64,000 nucleotides of DNA, taken from contig NC_006513.1 in the NCBI RefSeq assembly GCF_000025965.1, forward strand, positions 1,116,001 to 1,180,000, read 5' to 3'. Positions 19,532 through 26,923 of this stretch are shown here, piece after piece; the first letter of the stretch is position 1, and the number at the start of each line of letters is the position of its first letter. The DNA comes from Aromatoleum aromaticum EbN1. Its GTDB lineage: Bacteria; Pseudomonadota; Gammaproteobacteria; Burkholderiales; Rhodocyclaceae. Position numbers and translations under genes: made by a program. Under the pieces are notes generated by a model. That model ran no database searches and was not told the origin of the DNA. It saw only the letters and a program-made list of their open reading frames with translations.

Positions 19532-21217
19532 TCAGAAAGTGCGTTGAACAGTGAGTGACACGAAATCGCGGTCGCCGTGGAAGTTGTCATAGGACAGCTC
19601 CCCGGCAGGATTGACGATCGAGCCCGAAGAGCCGATGTAGTGGGTGTAATTCAAGCCGGCCTGCCACGTCTTCCGATAATCCGCTTTCACGCCGACGCTC
19701 AAATTGCCGCCATTTTCGGACGGGAACAGGACGCCATTGACGGAGGAACGCCCGGCCAGGCCATAGCTGACGCCAATCGGCACCTGCAGGTCGACACCGG
19801 GCATAACCTGGAAATATTCCGGGGTAAACACGAACTGGATTGCGCTCGCTTCACGCGTGGCATTGGGGTCGAGCACCGCCCGGTTGTCGGTGACGCTCAA
19901 CACACGGTTGTAGGCAAACTCCCCTACAAAGGCCGCCCCCTCCCAAAGCGCATTGGCCGGCAGAACGGTGATCGCCGAAAGGCTCACATGCATCGTCTTG
20001 CCTTTCGGAAAGGTGGCGTTGTCGTCGTTGTCCGCTCCCCCCAGACCCAGCGCGATATTGCCCGAAGCAACCAGCGGCTGATTTTCGCGGAAGGACAGTT
20101 CGCCGGAAACGTTCGTCTCACCCAGCAGCGTGGCAAAGCTCGCGCCTACGGTGCGGATGTTTTCCGCATAGACGAGGGCGTAATCGCCATCCACGCCGTT
20201 GGCGGGATCGGCGTTCACTCCCGGCCTTATGTAGAACTGGGGCAGCTTGTCGTGGAACTGCGCGGCGTACAGCCCATACTCGGTGTCGCCGGCCCGGAAC
20301 TTGACTTGAACCCCGCCCTGGCCTGAGTCCTGGGCGTCCATATCCCCCGCGCGGCGCAAGGTGCCGTTCGGGCCAAAGGGGCCAAACAGGAATTCTCCGC
20401 CGGCGCCGGCGAAGTCCGCGAAGGAAAAGTAGCTCCCCGCGCCCGGCAGGCGCGATTCCCGCCATTCATACTGGTAATAGGCGCCGATCGATAAGTCCGC
20501 GCTGAGCTGCAGTTGCGCCGAAACCTGCCCTACGGGGCGGGCGACTTCCTTGAACTGCGAATTCGGCACCGACAGCGCGCGCGCCAGGTCGAGCGGGGTT
20601 TGCGCGCCTGCGATCCCGTTCGCGCCGAAGAACAGCGTTTCGCCGTAGAGCTGGGTGAAGCGTCCCGCCTTCAGGTTGAGGCCCTTGCCGGCAATATCGG
20701 TTCGGCCATACACGAAGGCATCGAGAAACTCCGCCTTGCGGCCATGCAGCTTTTCGGTGGCCGTCGTGAACTCGTCGAAATCCGCGGAGCGCTGGTTGAG
20801 GGACCCGGCGTGGCGTGGGCTGCGGTCATTGGACTCGTTGTAGACCTGGTCGTGCCAGGCTGCGCCGCTGACACGGATACCCATGTTGTTGCGGTAGCGC
20901 AGGTCGAATTCGGACAACAGGTCGACACGATTCGAGATCAGGTCGCGGCTGAAGTTGCGGTCGCCGTCGTTGGTATTGACCCGGGCCCCCGTATCCGAAG
21001 CCGGCCCATTCGTCTCCTGTTTTTCGGTCCTCCAGCTCGCGTTGTATTTGACGGTATTGTCCCAGCGCATCGACAGGTCGGTGTTGCCTGTATCGATGGC
21101 AACGCCAAAAGCCGTTCCCGAGGCCACCATGCCCGCACAGACGATGGTGACTGCTTTGCTAACCGACCTGATCCGCAGCACGGAGCTGCAGTTGAAGCGG
21201 GACTGCCTTTCTTTCAT
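19532..21217 (-). CDS. DUF1302 outer-membrane beta-barrel protein
   Basis: Protein of 561 residues. The start ATG 21217 (MKERQSRFNC) is preceded by AAGGAGGAAG. A longer upstream frame is rejected because the ribosome-binding site and signal peptide (SKAVTIVCAGMVASGTAFG) fit the shorter form. The mature protein begins with strands such as DLSMRWDNTVKYNASWR, continues with many amphipathic strands rich in Y, N and G, and ends in VSLTVQRTF with a terminal Phe, as in outer-membrane barrels. It is first in the operon with DUF1329, YCF48, the RND transporter and usp. It probably forms the outer-membrane gate for the ligand handled by that set. Confidence 0.88.
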   Translation of the reverse strand: MKERQSRFNCSSVLRIRSVSKAVTIVCAGMVASGTAFGVAIDTGNTDLSMRWDNTVKYNASWRTEKQETNGPASDTGARVNTNDGDRNFSRDLISNRVDLLSEFDLRYRNNMGIRVSGAAWHDQVYNESNDRSPRHAGSLNQRSADFDEFTTATEKLHGRKAEFLDAFVYGRTDIAGKGLNLKAGRFTQLYGETLFFGANGIAGAQTPLDLARALSVPNSQFKEVARPVGQVSAQLQLSADLSIGAYYQYEWRESRLPGAGSYFSFADFAGAGGEFLFGPFGPNGTLRRAGDMDAQDSGQGGVQVKFRAGDTEYGLYAAQFHDKLPQFYIRPGVNADPANGVDGDYALVYAENIRTVGASFATLLGETNVSGELSFRENQPLVASGNIALGLGGADNDDNATFPKGKTMHVSLSAITVLPANALWEGAAFVGEFAYNRVLSVTDNRAVLDPNATREASAIQFVFTPEYFQVMPGVDLQVPIGVSYGLAGRSSVNGVLFPSENGGNLSVGVKADYRKTWQAGLNYTHYIGSSGSIVNPAGELSYDNFHGDRDFVSLTVQRTF

Positions 21218-21310
21218 GTCTTCCTCCTTGAATGGATAGGACTGTGGTTTTTGTTTTTCCCATCGTCCGGGACGGCCATGAGTCTGTTTTAGAATCGGAA
21301 TTTTTCTTGT

Positions 21311-21435
21311 ATCGCCGTGACTGAAGATCACGGCGATGAGCCGGCTGGCGTACTTTAGGCAGCCCCGCGCAGATGGCGCTCCATGCGTTACAGTCGGGCC
21401 GAACTGTTCAGGATTGCGATATGCGCGGGGCTGCC
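21311..21435. promoter_or_regulatory. Two perfect inverted repeats upstream of the DUF1302 operon
   Basis: IR1 is ATCGCCGTGA-N7-TCACGGCGAT (21311-21337). IR2 is GGCAGCCCCGCGCA at 21358-21371 with its exact complement at 21422-21435. Both lie within the 290 bp before ATG 21217 and before the ISAs1 fragment at 21508. No U-run follows, so regulator binding or leader structure is more likely than termination. No regulator gene is adjacent. Confidence 0.45.
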
Positions 21436-21507
21436 GGAAGCGGACAACTTTGGGGATATCGAAAGGTGTCGTGACATCCATGCCCTGCCGGACGGGGAGC
21501 GATCGCG

Positions 21508-21687
21508 CGTGCGGCGGGCGGTCATTGGGGGGTAGAGAATTGGCTTCACTGGTGTCTCAATGTGCAGTTCAATGAGGATCGATCACGCGTGCGCAGCGCC
21601 TACGCCGTCAACAACCATGAAGATACGATTGCCCTGTGCTTATTAGAGCTATCCGACCGATCAGCAACAATTGGTGCGAACACTTAA
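21508..21687 (+). pseudogene. ISAs1-type transposase C-terminal fragment
   Basis: The frame reads GGHWGVENWLHWCLNVQFNED, then SRVRSAYAVNNHEDTIALCLLEL, and stops at 21685-21687. This matches the conserved GHWxxEN-LHWxLDVxFxED region of ISAs1-family transposases, but nothing before it is present. The last codons coincide with the second copy of the 42-bp repeat. It is a remnant and is distinct from the ISAs1 copy on the other strand next to it. Confidence 0.65.
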
Positions 21688-21705
21688 ACGCTAAGGGGTA
21701 ACCCC
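21664..21705. repeat. 42-bp direct repeat, copy 2
   Basis: Same orientation as 10119-10160, with about three differences, ending GGGGTAACCCC. It is followed immediately by CAGGGCTACCGCACTC, which looks like the terminal repeat of the ISAs1 element on the minus strand. Confidence 0.7.
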
Positions 21706-21725
21706 AGGGCTACCGCACTCGGAAG

Positions 21726-21955
21726 TCATAACGGATGAATCCCCAGCATCTTCATCCTGATGTCGTCGTCCCAGGCCGCGCGCTTGCGCTTCAGGCGCAG
21801 GCTGGTCTTGGCCGGGTCGGTGGTGTCGGTGCGGATCAGGTTGAGGACGATCTTCTTGAGCAGCGAGAGGTTCTGCGGCGCGTTGTCCTTGCGGACCATG
21901 GAGCCGTCCTCACCGAAGCACACGTCAAGCATCCAGTGGAGCCGGTTCTCGATGG
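21726..21955 (-). pseudogene. ISAs1-family transposase, C-terminal part
   Basis: The minus-strand frame reads ENRLHWMLDVCFGEDGS, then VRKDNAPQNLSLLKKIVLNL and ends RMKMLGIHPL. This is the typical ISAs1 transposase C-terminus. The reading is cut at 21955 by the serine-recombinase element. Joining it to 23836-24086 restores VRAHWAIENRLHW exactly. The N-terminal half is lost beyond the IS66 insertion at 24087. Confidence 0.85.
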
Positions 21956-23844
21956 TCTGATCACAAACGACAAATTCTGCGTCACCCGCTTTGTCCGGCT
22001 GACACTGACCTCGCCGCGCCATGACTGGCGGCGACAGGGCACGGCTCAGCATGCTGCGTGTCCTTCCGCGGAGAGTGTTCTCTGCGGAGGGGGCCATGAA
22101 ACACCAATGGCAGATTCGCCGGCAGACGAAGCCGTTGCCGGACGGTCAGCAGCGGTGGGATCGAGCCTACCAGCTGTTGCTGGAATGGAGCCGGTGTCCG
22201 GCGGCGCCTCCGCATCCACCGGCAAAGGAGAAGGATGATGTGAGTTGCCGTGTATGTGAGGGTATCGACCTCGAACCAAGTCCACCAGCAGACCATTGAT
22301 CAGCAACTCGATCGCCTGCGAGCCCATCTCCAAGCACAGGACCTTACCCTGACGGATCAGAACATCTACCGTGACGACGGCTTCAGCGGCGCGCGCCTGA
22401 ACCGTCCCGGGTTGGATCATCTGCGCGATGCCATACGGGAGCGCAGTATCGATCGGGTGGTGCTGACGGCGCCGGATCGGCTGGCGCGCAATTATGTCCA
22501 TCAGATGCTGCTGCTGGAAGAATTCGAAGAGCATGGCTGCCAGGTCGAATTTCTCGACCGCCCGATGAGCCAGGATCCGCACGACCAGCTGTTGTTGCAG
22601 ATTCGCGGAGCGGTGGCCGAATACGAACGCACCCTCATCACCGAACGGATGCGCCGTGGCCGCCAGGCAAAGCTGCGCGCCGGAGTGTTGTTGCCCTGGA
22701 CGCGGGCGCCCTACGGCTACCGCCTTCATCCCGATCGGCCGCGCGATCCGGGCGGGGTGGTGCTGGAACCCGGCGAGGCCGCCGTGGTGGCGGAAATCTT
22801 TGCGCTTTACCTGGAGCCCCAGGTGAGCCTGTTGCAACTGGCGCGCACGCTTGCCGAACGTCATATACCGTCGCCCGGCGGCAAGTCGGTGTGGGCAGTC
22901 GCCACCTTGCACGGGATACTGACGAATCCCGCCTATACCGGCCAGGTCTATACTGGACGAGTACGTTACCGCCCACCCCGTATCCGGCGTTCGGCGACCC
23001 ACCCGATTGGCCGGCCGCACGAAAGCCGCATCCCGGTGCCACGCGCCGAATGGATTGCGGTGGCGACGGTGCCGGCCATCGTGGCCACCGAACAGTTTGA
23101 CCTGGTACAAAGCAAGTTGGCGAAGAATCGATGCTTTTCGCAACGCAACAACACGGCGCACCCCTACCTGCTGCGGGCGCTGGTCAGCTGCGGCTACTGC
23201 CGGTATGCCTGTATCGGTCGCACGGCGGTCCGTTCTCCCTATTCGTATTACATGTGTTCGAGCAAGCTCAAATGGGCGATGTTGGGGCGTGAGCCTTGCC
23301 ATGCGCGTTTTGCTCCGGCCGGCCAACTCGATGATCTGGTGTGGCGCGACTTGTGCGAAGTGCTGACCCATCCGGCTGAACTCACGCGGGCGCTGGAGCG
23401 GGCGCACGGCGGACAGTGGTTGCCGCAGGAATTGCAGGCACGCCGGGAGAACCTGCGCCAAGGCCGGGTCAGCCTGGGCCAGCAGATCGACCGCCTGACG
23501 GAAGCCTATCTGCATGACGTCATTGCCCTGCCTGAGTACGAGCGGCGGCGTCGCGACTTGGAACAGCGCGATCAGGCGTTGGCGGAACAGGAGCGCCAGT
23601 TGTCCGCCCAAGCCGACCGGCATGAGGAACTCGCCGGCACCGCCATCGCCATCGAGAACTTCTGCGCCCGCGTACGCGCTGGACTGGATAACGCCAGCTT
23701 CGAGCAGAAGCGCCAGTTGGTCGAACTGCTGATCGACCGGGTCATCGTCACGGACACCGCGGTGGAAATCCACTATGTGATTCCCACCGACCGGAGCAGC
23801 GAGCACGTCCGTTTTTGTCATTTGCGTACAGACTATCTCGATGG
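21947..23844. mobile_element. 1.9-kb element carrying only a large serine recombinase, inserted in ISAs1
   Basis: TCTCGATGG is present at 21947-21955 and again at 23836-23844. Deleting one repeat plus the intervening DNA (1889 bp in total) restores the ISAs1 transposase frame without any base change. No inverted terminal repeats are seen, which fits serine-recombinase integration at a short core. The only substantial gene inside is the recombinase; a small overlapping ORF lies before it. Confidence 0.8.
22097..22299 (+). CDS. Small ORF before the serine recombinase
   Basis: Possible 67-residue protein (MKHQWQIRRQTKPLPDG...), with GGAGGGGGCC directly before ATG 22097. It is rich in Trp, Gln and Arg in the first half, has CRVC near the end, and overlaps the recombinase start by 50 bp in another frame. 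I do not recognise a family. It could be a small accessory factor of the element or a leader peptide that couples recombinase translation. It may also be a chance frame. Confidence 0.4.
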
Positions 23845-24142
23845 CCCAGTGGGCACGCACCGTGCGGGCCAGTTCCTCGGCCGAGAGCACGCGCGAGCTG
23901 ATGTAGAAGCGCTCCTCGAGCTCGGCCGCCTTGTTGCCGACGAAGCGCTGAGAGACAACGCAACCGACCGTCTTGCACCCAGGCCACAGCGCGGAGTCGA
24001 TTTCGCTGCCGCTGGGCACGGCCCAACTCACCTGCAGGACGGTCCGACCGTGGCCGCGTTCGACGTGCTCGAAGCCAGGGCGGGCTGTAAGCGTCCGCCG
24101 CTCCCACGCCCTCTTACGCTTGCGCAGACTCTTTCTATCTGA
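22250..24142 (+). CDS. Large serine recombinase (resolvase/invertase N-domain, recombinase and Zn-ribbon domains)
   Basis: Protein of 630 residues from GTG 22250. The catalytic Ser is residue 6 in YVRVSTSNQ, followed by DDGFSGARLNRPGLDHL and VVLTAPDRLARNYV with conserved Arg residues. A recombinase domain (APYGYRLHPD, WAVATLHGILTNPAYTG) and a Zn ribbon (LVSCGYCRYACIG, later YYMCSSK and CHARF) follow, then a coiled coil (RRDLEQRDQALAEQERQL). An in-frame TGA sits three codons before the GTG, so the first beta strand is a few residues shorter than usual. The element ends near 23844 with no stop codon. The frame continues about 100 residues into ISAs1 antisense DNA, so the C-terminus is set by the insertion site. 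Confidence 0.85.
   Translation: MYVRVSTSNQVHQQTIDQQLDRLRAHLQAQDLTLTDQNIYRDDGFSGARLNRPGLDHLRDAIRERSIDRVVLTAPDRLARNYVHQMLLLEEFEEHGCQVEFLDRPMSQDPHDQLLLQIRGAVAEYERTLITERMRRGRQAKLRAGVLLPWTRAPYGYRLHPDRPRDPGGVVLEPGEAAVVAEIFALYLEPQVSLLQLARTLAERHIPSPGGKSVWAVATLHGILTNPAYTGQVYTGRVRYRPPRIRRSATHPIGRPHESRIPVPRAEWIAVATVPAIVATEQFDLVQSKLAKNRCFSQRNNTAHPYLLRALVSCGYCRYACIGRTAVRSPYSYYMCSSKLKWAMLGREPCHARFAPAGQLDDLVWRDLCEVLTHPAELTRALERAHGGQWLPQELQARRENLRQGRVSLGQQIDRLTEAYLHDVIALPEYERRRRDLEQRDQALAEQERQLSAQADRHEELAGTAIAIENFCARVRAGLDNASFEQKRQLVELLIDRVIVTDTAVEIHYVIPTDRSSEHVRFCHLRTDYLDGPVGTHRAGQFLGREHARADVEALLELGRLVADEALRDNATDRLAPRPQRGVDFAAAGHGPTHLQDGPTVAAFDVLEARAGCKRPPLPRPLTLAQTLSI
23836..24086 (-). pseudogene. ISAs1-family transposase, central part
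   Basis: The minus-strand frame reads RPGFEHVERGHGRTVLQV, KTVGCVVSQRFVGNKAAELE, RFYISSRVLSAEELARTV and RAHWAIE. It continues directly into 21726-21955 once the serine-recombinase element is removed. The upstream end is cut by the IS66 terminus at 24087 and is not found on the far side of IS66, so a deletion accompanied or followed that insertion. Confidence 0.85.
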
Positions 24143-24309
24143 TCGGCAGCAATTCGTCGATGCGGCTGTTGGGCCAGGCCGGCAGCTTCTCGAGGGTGTC
24201 GGAGAGCCACGCCAGGGGCTCGAAGCCATTGGCGCGTGCGGTGGCGAGCAGCGACTGAATCACCGCGGCCCGCTTGCCGGCGGCTTCGGAACCCGCAAAC
24301 ATCCAATTT
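24135..24309 (-). pseudogene. tnpC: IS66 transposase TnpC, C-terminal fragment
   Basis: It reads NWMFAGSEAAGKRAAVIQS, then ATARANGFEPLAWLSDTLEK and LPAWPNSRIDELLPIR, the standard IS66 TnpC C-terminus. It continues the N-terminal fragment at 28160-29540: the junction residues IALGKN and NWMFAG join correctly once the insertion is removed. Confidence 0.9.
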
Positions 24310-24341
24310 TTCTTGTTATCGAAATGTTTCGATAACAAGAA
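24310..24341. repeat. 32-bp near-perfect palindrome at the left edge of the inner insertion
   Basis: The arms TTCTTGTTATCGAAA and TTTCGATAACAAGAA are separated by TG. It lies exactly where the IS66 tnpC is interrupted, upstream of a tyrosine recombinase and an IS91-type transposase gene. It could be the terminal hairpin of an IS91-like element (CAAG and GAAC, the tetramers used by that family, both occur at its end) or a recombinase binding site. Confidence 0.7.
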
Positions 24342-24478
24342 CTGGACTAAACCGCTGGCGCGGTAGGGGGTGATCCACGCGCGGTGCCGAAGCCGGCACA
24401 TTCCCACAAAGCCCGCGTTGGAGAAGGATGGGGTGGCTGTTCGCAGCCCTTCGTTCCTTCCCAATCAGGAGCTTTGCC

Positions 24479-25357
24479 ATGACACCCCTTCGCCAGCGCA
24501 TGCTCGAAGACATGGGCGTTCGCAATCTCGCCCCGAACACCCAGTCGGCCTACCTGAAGCAAGTCTCCGCCTATGCAAGGTACTTCGATTGCTCGCCCGA
24601 CGAACTCGGGCCGGAGCAGGTTCGCGCCTATCAGGTCTATCTGACGCAGACCCGCAAACTCACCCCCTCCACGGTCAGTGTCGCGACCGGCGCGCTGCGA
24701 TTTCTCTACAAGGTGACACTCAAGCGCGCCTGGGCGGTGGAAGAGATTCCAATGCCCAAGCGGTCCTTCAAGCTCCCGGTGGTACTGAGCCGCGAAGAGG
24801 TGTCGCAGTTCCTGGCGTCGGTCGACCATCTCATGCATCGCACGATCCTGATGACGGCCTATGCCGCCGGGCTGCGCGTCTCGGAAGCGACCCACCTCAA
24901 GGTGAGCGACATCGACAGCCAGCGCATGGTCTTGCGGGTCGACCAGGGCAAAGGACGCAAGGATCGCTACGTGATGCTCTCGCCGCGGCTGCTCGAGGCG
25001 TTGCGGGTCTACTGGAAGTCCGCGCGGCCAACGCTGTGGCTGTTTCCGGGTGACGTGCCGGGTCAGCCGATCACCCGCAATGCGGTGGGATTGGCGTGCC
25101 AGAAGGCTCGGCGCGCCTGCGGCATTCGGAAACCGATTACCCCGCACTCGCTTCGACATGCCTTCGCCACACACCTGCTCGAATCCGGCACCGACGTGCG
25201 CACCATCCAGTTGCTGCTCGGCCATCGCAGTCTCGCCACGACCTCGCGCTACCTGAAGGTCGCCACCAGCACCGTGTGCGCGACGACGAGCCCGTTCGAC
25301 CTGTTGCCGAAAGTGGTGGTGGATCCGCCGCAGCCGAGTCCGCCCGTCCATTTCTGA
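24479..25357 (+). CDS. Tyrosine recombinase of the IS91-like unit
   Basis: Protein of 292 residues, XerC/D-like. The N-terminal SAM-like domain reads RNLAPNTQSAYLKQVSAYAR. Catalytic residues are R in AGLRVSEATHL, K near QGKGRKDRYV, H-x-x-R in PHSLRHAFATHLL, H in LLGHRSLATTSRY, and the nucleophilic Tyr in SRYLKV. ATG 24479 begins MTPLRQRMLED and has AGGAG before it. It is followed 9 bp later by the IS91-type transposase, a pairing found in a subgroup of IS91-like elements. It appears intact. Confidence 0.88.
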   Translation: MTPLRQRMLEDMGVRNLAPNTQSAYLKQVSAYARYFDCSPDELGPEQVRAYQVYLTQTRKLTPSTVSVATGALRFLYKVTLKRAWAVEEIPMPKRSFKLPVVLSREEVSQFLASVDHLMHRTILMTAYAAGLRVSEATHLKVSDIDSQRMVLRVDQGKGRKDRYVMLSPRLLEALRVYWKSARPTLWLFPGDVPGQPITRNAVGLACQKARRACGIRKPITPHSLRHAFATHLLESGTDVRTIQLLLGHRSLATTSRYLKVATSTVCATTSPFDLLPKVVVDPPQPSPPVHF

Positions 25358-25366
25358 GACCGGGGC

Positions 25367-26566
25367 GTGCGCGCCACCGGGCTCGAGGTGGCGGACATCT
25401 TTCGTCAGGCCGGGCCCATCTATCGCCGGGACCACGCGGCTACCCTCAGCCGCGGGCAGTACCAGGTCATGCGCGCGATCGAGCGTTGCCGCACCGCGGC
25501 CCTCGGCGGACACGTCGAGCAGTGCGACGCCTGCGGTCACCAGCGCATCGCGTTCAATAGCTGCCGCAATCGGCACTGTCCCAAATGTCAGTCCCTGGTG
25601 CGGGCGCAATGGCTCGAAGCGCGCCAGGCCGATCTGCTCCCCGTCGAGTATTTCCACGTCGTCTTCACCGTCCCCGAGGACATCGCGGCGATCAGCTATC
25701 AGAACAAGAGCGTGGTCTACGAGATCCTGTTTCACGCCACCGCCGAGACCTTGCGCATCATCGCCGCCGATCCGAGGCACCTCGGGGCCGAGCTCGGTTT
25801 CATCGCCATCCTGCATACCTGGGGGCAGAATATGCTGCATCACCCGCATCTGCACTGCGTCGTGCCGGGCGGGGGCGTGTCGGCCGACGGCGAGCGCTGG
25901 ATCGCGTGCCGCCGCGGGTTCTTCCTGCCCGTGCGGGTGCTGTCGCGGCTGTTCCGGCACCTGTTCCTCAAGCGCTTGCAACAGGCCTTTGATGCGGGCG
26001 AGCTCCACTTCTTCAATGCCCTCGCGGCGCTGCACGCGCCCGCTGTCTTCGCCCGGCATCTGGCGCGCGCGAGACGATCCGAGTGGGTGGTTTTCGCCAA
26101 ACCGCCGTTCGGCGGCCCGCAGCAGGTCCTCGAATATCTTGGCCGCTATACCCATCGCGTCGCCATCTCGAACAATCGCCTCGTCGCCTGCACCGACGAT
26201 GAGGTGAGCTTTCGCTGGAAGGACTACCGCCACCACGGGCGCAACAAAGTCATGCGCCTGGAGGCGCACGAATTCATCCGCCGCTTCCTGCTGCATGTCC
26301 TGCCGGCGGGGTTCCATCGTATCCGGCATTACGGATTTCTCGCCAACCGCCTTCGCGCGAGCGCGCTCGCCCACTGCCGGGCGTTGCTCAGCGCCCCCGC
26401 GCCAGAACCGCAGACCGACGCGCCGCGCGACTACCGTGAGCGCTACCAGCAGCTCACCGGAAGGTCACTACGCGACTGCCCGCAATGTGGCCGGGGTCAC
26501 ATGGTGTGCCTCGAGACCTTCCTGCCCGGCGCCTTGCCCCGCGCGCCGCCGCGAGTGCCGTCATGA
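25367..26566 (+). CDS. IS91-family transposase (HUH rolling-circle type)
   Basis: Protein of 399 residues from GTG 25367. The N-terminal Zn-binding region has CDACGHQRIAFNSCRNRHCPKCQ-type cysteines (about 50-72). The HUH metal motif is in HHPHLHCVVPGGG, and the Tyr-containing helix is LEYLGRYTHRVAISNNRL. A second Zn cluster (CPQCGRGHM) is near the end. This is the Y2_Tnp architecture used for rolling-circle transposition. It is likely translated with the preceding tyrosine recombinase (9-bp gap). It appears full length. Confidence 0.88.
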   Translation: MRATGLEVADIFRQAGPIYRRDHAATLSRGQYQVMRAIERCRTAALGGHVEQCDACGHQRIAFNSCRNRHCPKCQSLVRAQWLEARQADLLPVEYFHVVFTVPEDIAAISYQNKSVVYEILFHATAETLRIIAADPRHLGAELGFIAILHTWGQNMLHHPHLHCVVPGGGVSADGERWIACRRGFFLPVRVLSRLFRHLFLKRLQQAFDAGELHFFNALAALHAPAVFARHLARARRSEWVVFAKPPFGGPQQVLEYLGRYTHRVAISNNRLVACTDDEVSFRWKDYRHHGRNKVMRLEAHEFIRRFLLHVLPAGFHRIRHYGFLANRLRASALAHCRALLSAPAPEPQTDAPRDYRERYQQLTGRSLRDCPQCGRGHMVCLETFLPGALPRAPPRVPS

Positions 26567-26923
26567 ATGCGACCGCTGCCGATTTCCTGAACGCTTCCCT
26601 GGCATCCAAGAGAGGCGCCGGGACTCCTGTCGCCAGGCACGGCCGAAACCGCCGGAGCGGCTCCGCGTCGTCGGCGCGGTGCTCGCCCGGGCAGCCACCC
26701 CAGGCATCCGAAGGCGCCGCAATCATCGCTCGGGCGTCATTTCCACGAGCCATTCCGGCAGCCATTCACGCCTTCGCCGCTCGCACCACGATTCAATCCC
26801 CATAGCCCCACCCGCGTGCCGGCGGTTCAGTCCAACAGGCTTTTTAGCCTACCGAACGCGGTCATCCCGGAGCGCCCGCATCAGCACCTGCTCGCCGCGT
26901 TCGCCAGGCTAAAAACCCTCTGC
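26567..26923. other. Noncoding tail of the IS91-like unit
   Basis: There is no convincing gene. An imperfect inverted pair (AGGCTTTTTAGCCT near 26837 and AGGCTAAAAACC near 26906) and several GC-rich short repeats occur. This position would hold the origin end of an IS91-like element. It ends directly at the 33-bp inverted repeat starting at 26924. Confidence 0.45.

Noticed and set aside
21311-21337. Terminator call for the 10-bp perfect hairpin upstream of DUF1302
   Set aside because: No U-run follows on either strand and it lies upstream, not downstream, of a gene. Kept as a regulatory candidate.
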